The position numbers were made by a program, and so were the translations under genes. A stretch of 43,834 bases of DNA. It comes from Planctomicrobium piriforme (GTDB lineage: Bacteria; Planctomycetota; Planctomycetia; Planctomycetales; Planctomycetaceae). Below the pieces are notes generated by a model. That model was not told the origin of the DNA. It made no database searches and saw nothing but the letters and a program-made list of their open reading frames with translations. The stretch spans positions 1-43,834 of the forward strand of contig CAMATH010000066.1 of NCBI GenBank assembly GCA_945860955.1. The letters run 5' to 3'. Shown here piece by piece: positions 42,139-43,834 of this stretch; position 1 is the stretch's first letter; every line of letters starts with the position of its first letter.

Positions 42139-42549
42139 ATGTCACGTTTCCACCGAATCGCCGTCCGTCCCGCGATCGGCTTGGCACTGTTCGCTTCGTT
42201 ACTGATTCTGGGCTGCGGTCCCGGCGAGATCAAACTCGAAGGGACCCCCGAGGACGGGGCGAAGTATGTCACCGAGATGTTTGACGCGTGGAAGTCCGGA
42301 AAATCGCTCGATGACTTTCAAAAGTCGAAGGAGCCCCCGTTGATTGTCAGCGATTACGATTGGTCGGCGGGGGCGGAATTGAAGGCATACGAACTGGGGG
42401 CCGCCGTCCAGAACGGCGGTAACTGGCGTGTGAACGCCGAAATCACGATTTCCACCAAGGCCAAGGGGGAGCGCAAACACAAAGTGGCGTATGCCGTCAC
42501 TTTGAAGCCCGCGGTGTCGATCCACCGTGCCGACGACGCGGAGTTTTAA
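42139..42549 (+). CDS. Small lipoprotein linked to the DUF1559 gene
   Basis: A 136-residue predicted lipoprotein. The signal (RPAIGLALFASLLILGC) ends in a lipobox LILG-C, so the mature protein should begin with a lipid-modified Cys. The mature part has GTPEDGAKYVTEMFDAWKSG and a beta-rich rest with WRVNAEITISTKAKGERKHK and a short acidic end. The family has no assigned function, but such genes often follow DUF1559 genes in planctomycetes. I choose the ATG at 42139 as giving a normal-length signal; ATGs at 42106, 42109 and 42118 are in frame upstream. It lies 132 bases after DUF1559 with a hairpin in between and 64 bases before the next gene, so the three are probably one transcript. Confidence 0.78.
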   Translation: MSRFHRIAVRPAIGLALFASLLILGCGPGEIKLEGTPEDGAKYVTEMFDAWKSGKSLDDFQKSKEPPLIVSDYDWSAGAELKAYELGAAVQNGGNWRVNAEITISTKAKGERKHKVAYAVTLKPAVSIHRADDAEF

Positions 42550-42613
42550 TGCGGATTTTCGGTCGATACTTCACGATTTGTCGCGTGTCACGTTCCCGTG
42601 GGAGTGAGTGCGA

Positions 42614-43834
42614 ATGAGCTCAGTTCGATCGTTGGTTTTGAGTTTCACGTTGACCCTGCCGGCGATATTCGTCGCGGCCGACGAGGCTCCCTCCGACGGT
42701 AAGCCGAAAGCGGTTCCGGCGACACGCGAAGAGATGAAGGAGGCGCTCGACCGTCTCAAGCATCGTCAGCCCCGGTTACCGCTCCCGCCTCCGACCGAAG
42801 AGGAGATTCAGGCGGCGGCCAAGCAAGCAACCGCCGGCGCACGGGGCCTGGGAGCGGGACTGGTCAACAATGCGCGGATGCGAAATCGCTACCTGCCGGA
42901 AGAGTTACGGGCGACTCCCGCATCGCGCGAGCCCGATCCGGTCATGACTCTCAAGGCTCCGTTCGTCACCGAATTGTTCTGGATCGCGTCGCGGGTCAAC
43001 AACTGCCATTACTGCCTGGGACACCAGGAATCCAAACTCGCCGCCGACGGTCTGACGGAAGAGCAGATCGCCGCTTTGGATGGCGACTGGAGCGGCGAGA
43101 CTCCCGCACGTCGCGCGGCGTTCGCCTTCACCCGGAAGCTGACCTACGAACCGCACCGGATGGAGAAGGCCGACATCGACGCGCTCAAGGCGCATTACAC
43201 CGATCTAAAGGTTTTGGAGATTGTCTTCCTTGTGTCGCGCTATAACTCGACCAATCGCTGGACCGACAGCCTCGGCATACCTCAAGAGGGGCACCGTGAT
43301 TACCTGACCCCGACCGCAGTGCCATTTCAGAAAACGGCAAGTCGGGTCGCCCCGCTGTCGGCGAATCGCACGAGCGCACCGGCCATCGCGGCACCACGCC
43401 CCGATCTCGAATCGCGAGCTGTGGTCGAACAAAAATTAGCCGCGTGCGCTCAGCGGACCGCTCGGTTGCCCCTGGTCGATGACGCGGCGGTTCGCACGCT
43501 GCTCCCCAACCTGCCCACCGGTCCGGTTCCCACCTACGCCCGGCTGCTGGCCAATTTCTCTAAAACCGGTGTGAGCGCGATTCAGTCGCAGCTCAATCTG
43601 GAGCGGTACGGCCGCGTTTCGCCTTTGTTGAAGGCGCAAATCGCCTGGACGGCCGCCCGCCACGATCGCGCCTGGTACGCTCTGTCGCACGCCGCCACCC
43701 AGTTTGCGGCGTTGGGAAAAACACTCGACGACGCGTTCTCGCTCGACACGCTTGGGGGCGAAATGTCGGAGGGGGACCGTCTGGCACTCAAGCTGACACA
43801 GAAACTCACGGTCACACCCCAGTGGATCACCGAC
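42614..43834 (+). CDS. Exported AhpD/carboxymuconolactone decarboxylase-like protein (3' end outside window)
   Basis: Reading from the ATG at 42614 the frame stays open for 407 codons to the window edge, so the C-terminus is missing. A short signal peptide (VRSLVLSFTLTLPAIFVAA) indicates export. The first AhpD/CMD-like module carries the redox motif C131-H-Y-C134-x-x-H137 within NNCHYCLGHQESK, as in alkylhydroperoxidase D-like proteins that use the two Cys and the His to reduce peroxides. Near residue 343 a second module begins, AWTAARHDRAWYALSHA, in which the Cys pair is absent, so it should be structural. An alanine/proline-rich linker (about 245-270) joins them. It follows the lipoprotein by 64 bases. 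Physiological substrate is unknown. Confidence 0.8.
   Translation, partial: MSSVRSLVLSFTLTLPAIFVAADEAPSDGKPKAVPATREEMKEALDRLKHRQPRLPLPPPTEEEIQAAAKQATAGARGLGAGLVNNARMRNRYLPEELRATPASREPDPVMTLKAPFVTELFWIASRVNNCHYCLGHQESKLAADGLTEEQIAALDGDWSGETPARRAAFAFTRKLTYEPHRMEKADIDALKAHYTDLKVLEIVFLVSRYNSTNRWTDSLGIPQEGHRDYLTPTAVPFQKTASRVAPLSANRTSAPAIAAPRPDLESRAVVEQKLAACAQRTARLPLVDDAAVRTLLPNLPTGPVPTYARLLANFSKTGVSAIQSQLNLERYGRVSPLLKAQIAWTAARHDRAWYALSHAATQFAALGKTLDDAFSLDTLGGEMSEGDRLALKLTQKLTVTPQWITD

Noticed and set aside
1-43834. Possible CRISPR array
   Set aside because: No regularly spaced direct repeats with unique spacers were seen anywhere in the window.

Overview
The window reads as a chromosomal segment of a planctomycete (Planctomycetota, probably Planctomycetales). 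The evidence is a set of families typical of that phylum: two DUF1501 proteins, a planctomycete cytochrome C/DUF1549/DUF1553 protein with a PA14 insert, a DUF1559 pseudopilin-like protein followed by a small lipoprotein, a DUF3500 protein, and a planctomycete-type ECF sigma factor directly upstream of a Ser/Thr kinase with WD40 repeats. The assignment is inference from gene content; no rRNA or other taxonomic marker is present.

Layout. Positions 1-9.9 kb are accessory DNA: an IS66 transposase, a GxxExxY protein enclosed by copies of a short repeat, a large helicase-nuclease restriction enzyme on the minus strand, then on the plus strand a DEDDh exonuclease whose WYL tail has been shifted out of frame, a GmrSD-like DUF262/DUF1524 protein and a DUF1016 PD-(D/E)XK nuclease. 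This looks like a defence island. It is followed by about 1 kb without genes, holding an orphan intrinsic terminator and a degenerate tRNA-Phe-like sequence, a plausible worn island border.

Positions 10.9-14.4 kb hold a TPR protein, an Rrf2 regulator divergent from a single-haem CxxCH protein (with a recognisable promoter and palindromic operator candidate), a vestige of a VOC-fold gene and a DMT-type permease. Positions 14.8-26 kb are secreted or envelope catabolic functions: an alpha/beta hydrolase, the DUF1549/1553 plus DUF1501 pair ending in a strong terminator, a sugar-isomerase-like TIM barrel that seems to lack its metal ligands, DUF3500 and a second DUF1501 protein. Positions 26.3-31.5 kb are signalling: a membrane protein divergent from the sigma factor-kinase pair.

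Positions 32-39.1 kb are a minus-strand housekeeping block: pheA, a terminator, then aroF-tpiA-secG-yicC-gmk-rpoZ-coaC with start/stop overlaps, and finally a membrane-anchored dual-specificity phosphatase. The end of the window holds a zinc-ribbon membrane protein, a small cysteine-bearing secreted protein, the DUF1559-lipoprotein pair and a truncated AhpD/CMD-like protein.

Several dispersed non-coding repeats sit in the gaps: a palindromic MITE-like element (two copies, near 31.8 and 40.7 kb), a C-rich 35-nt repeat (near 14.6 and 31.6 kb), a 34-nt inverted repeat at 26.1 kb and the repeat around the GxxExxY gene. I see no CRISPR array and no intact tRNA or rRNA gene.
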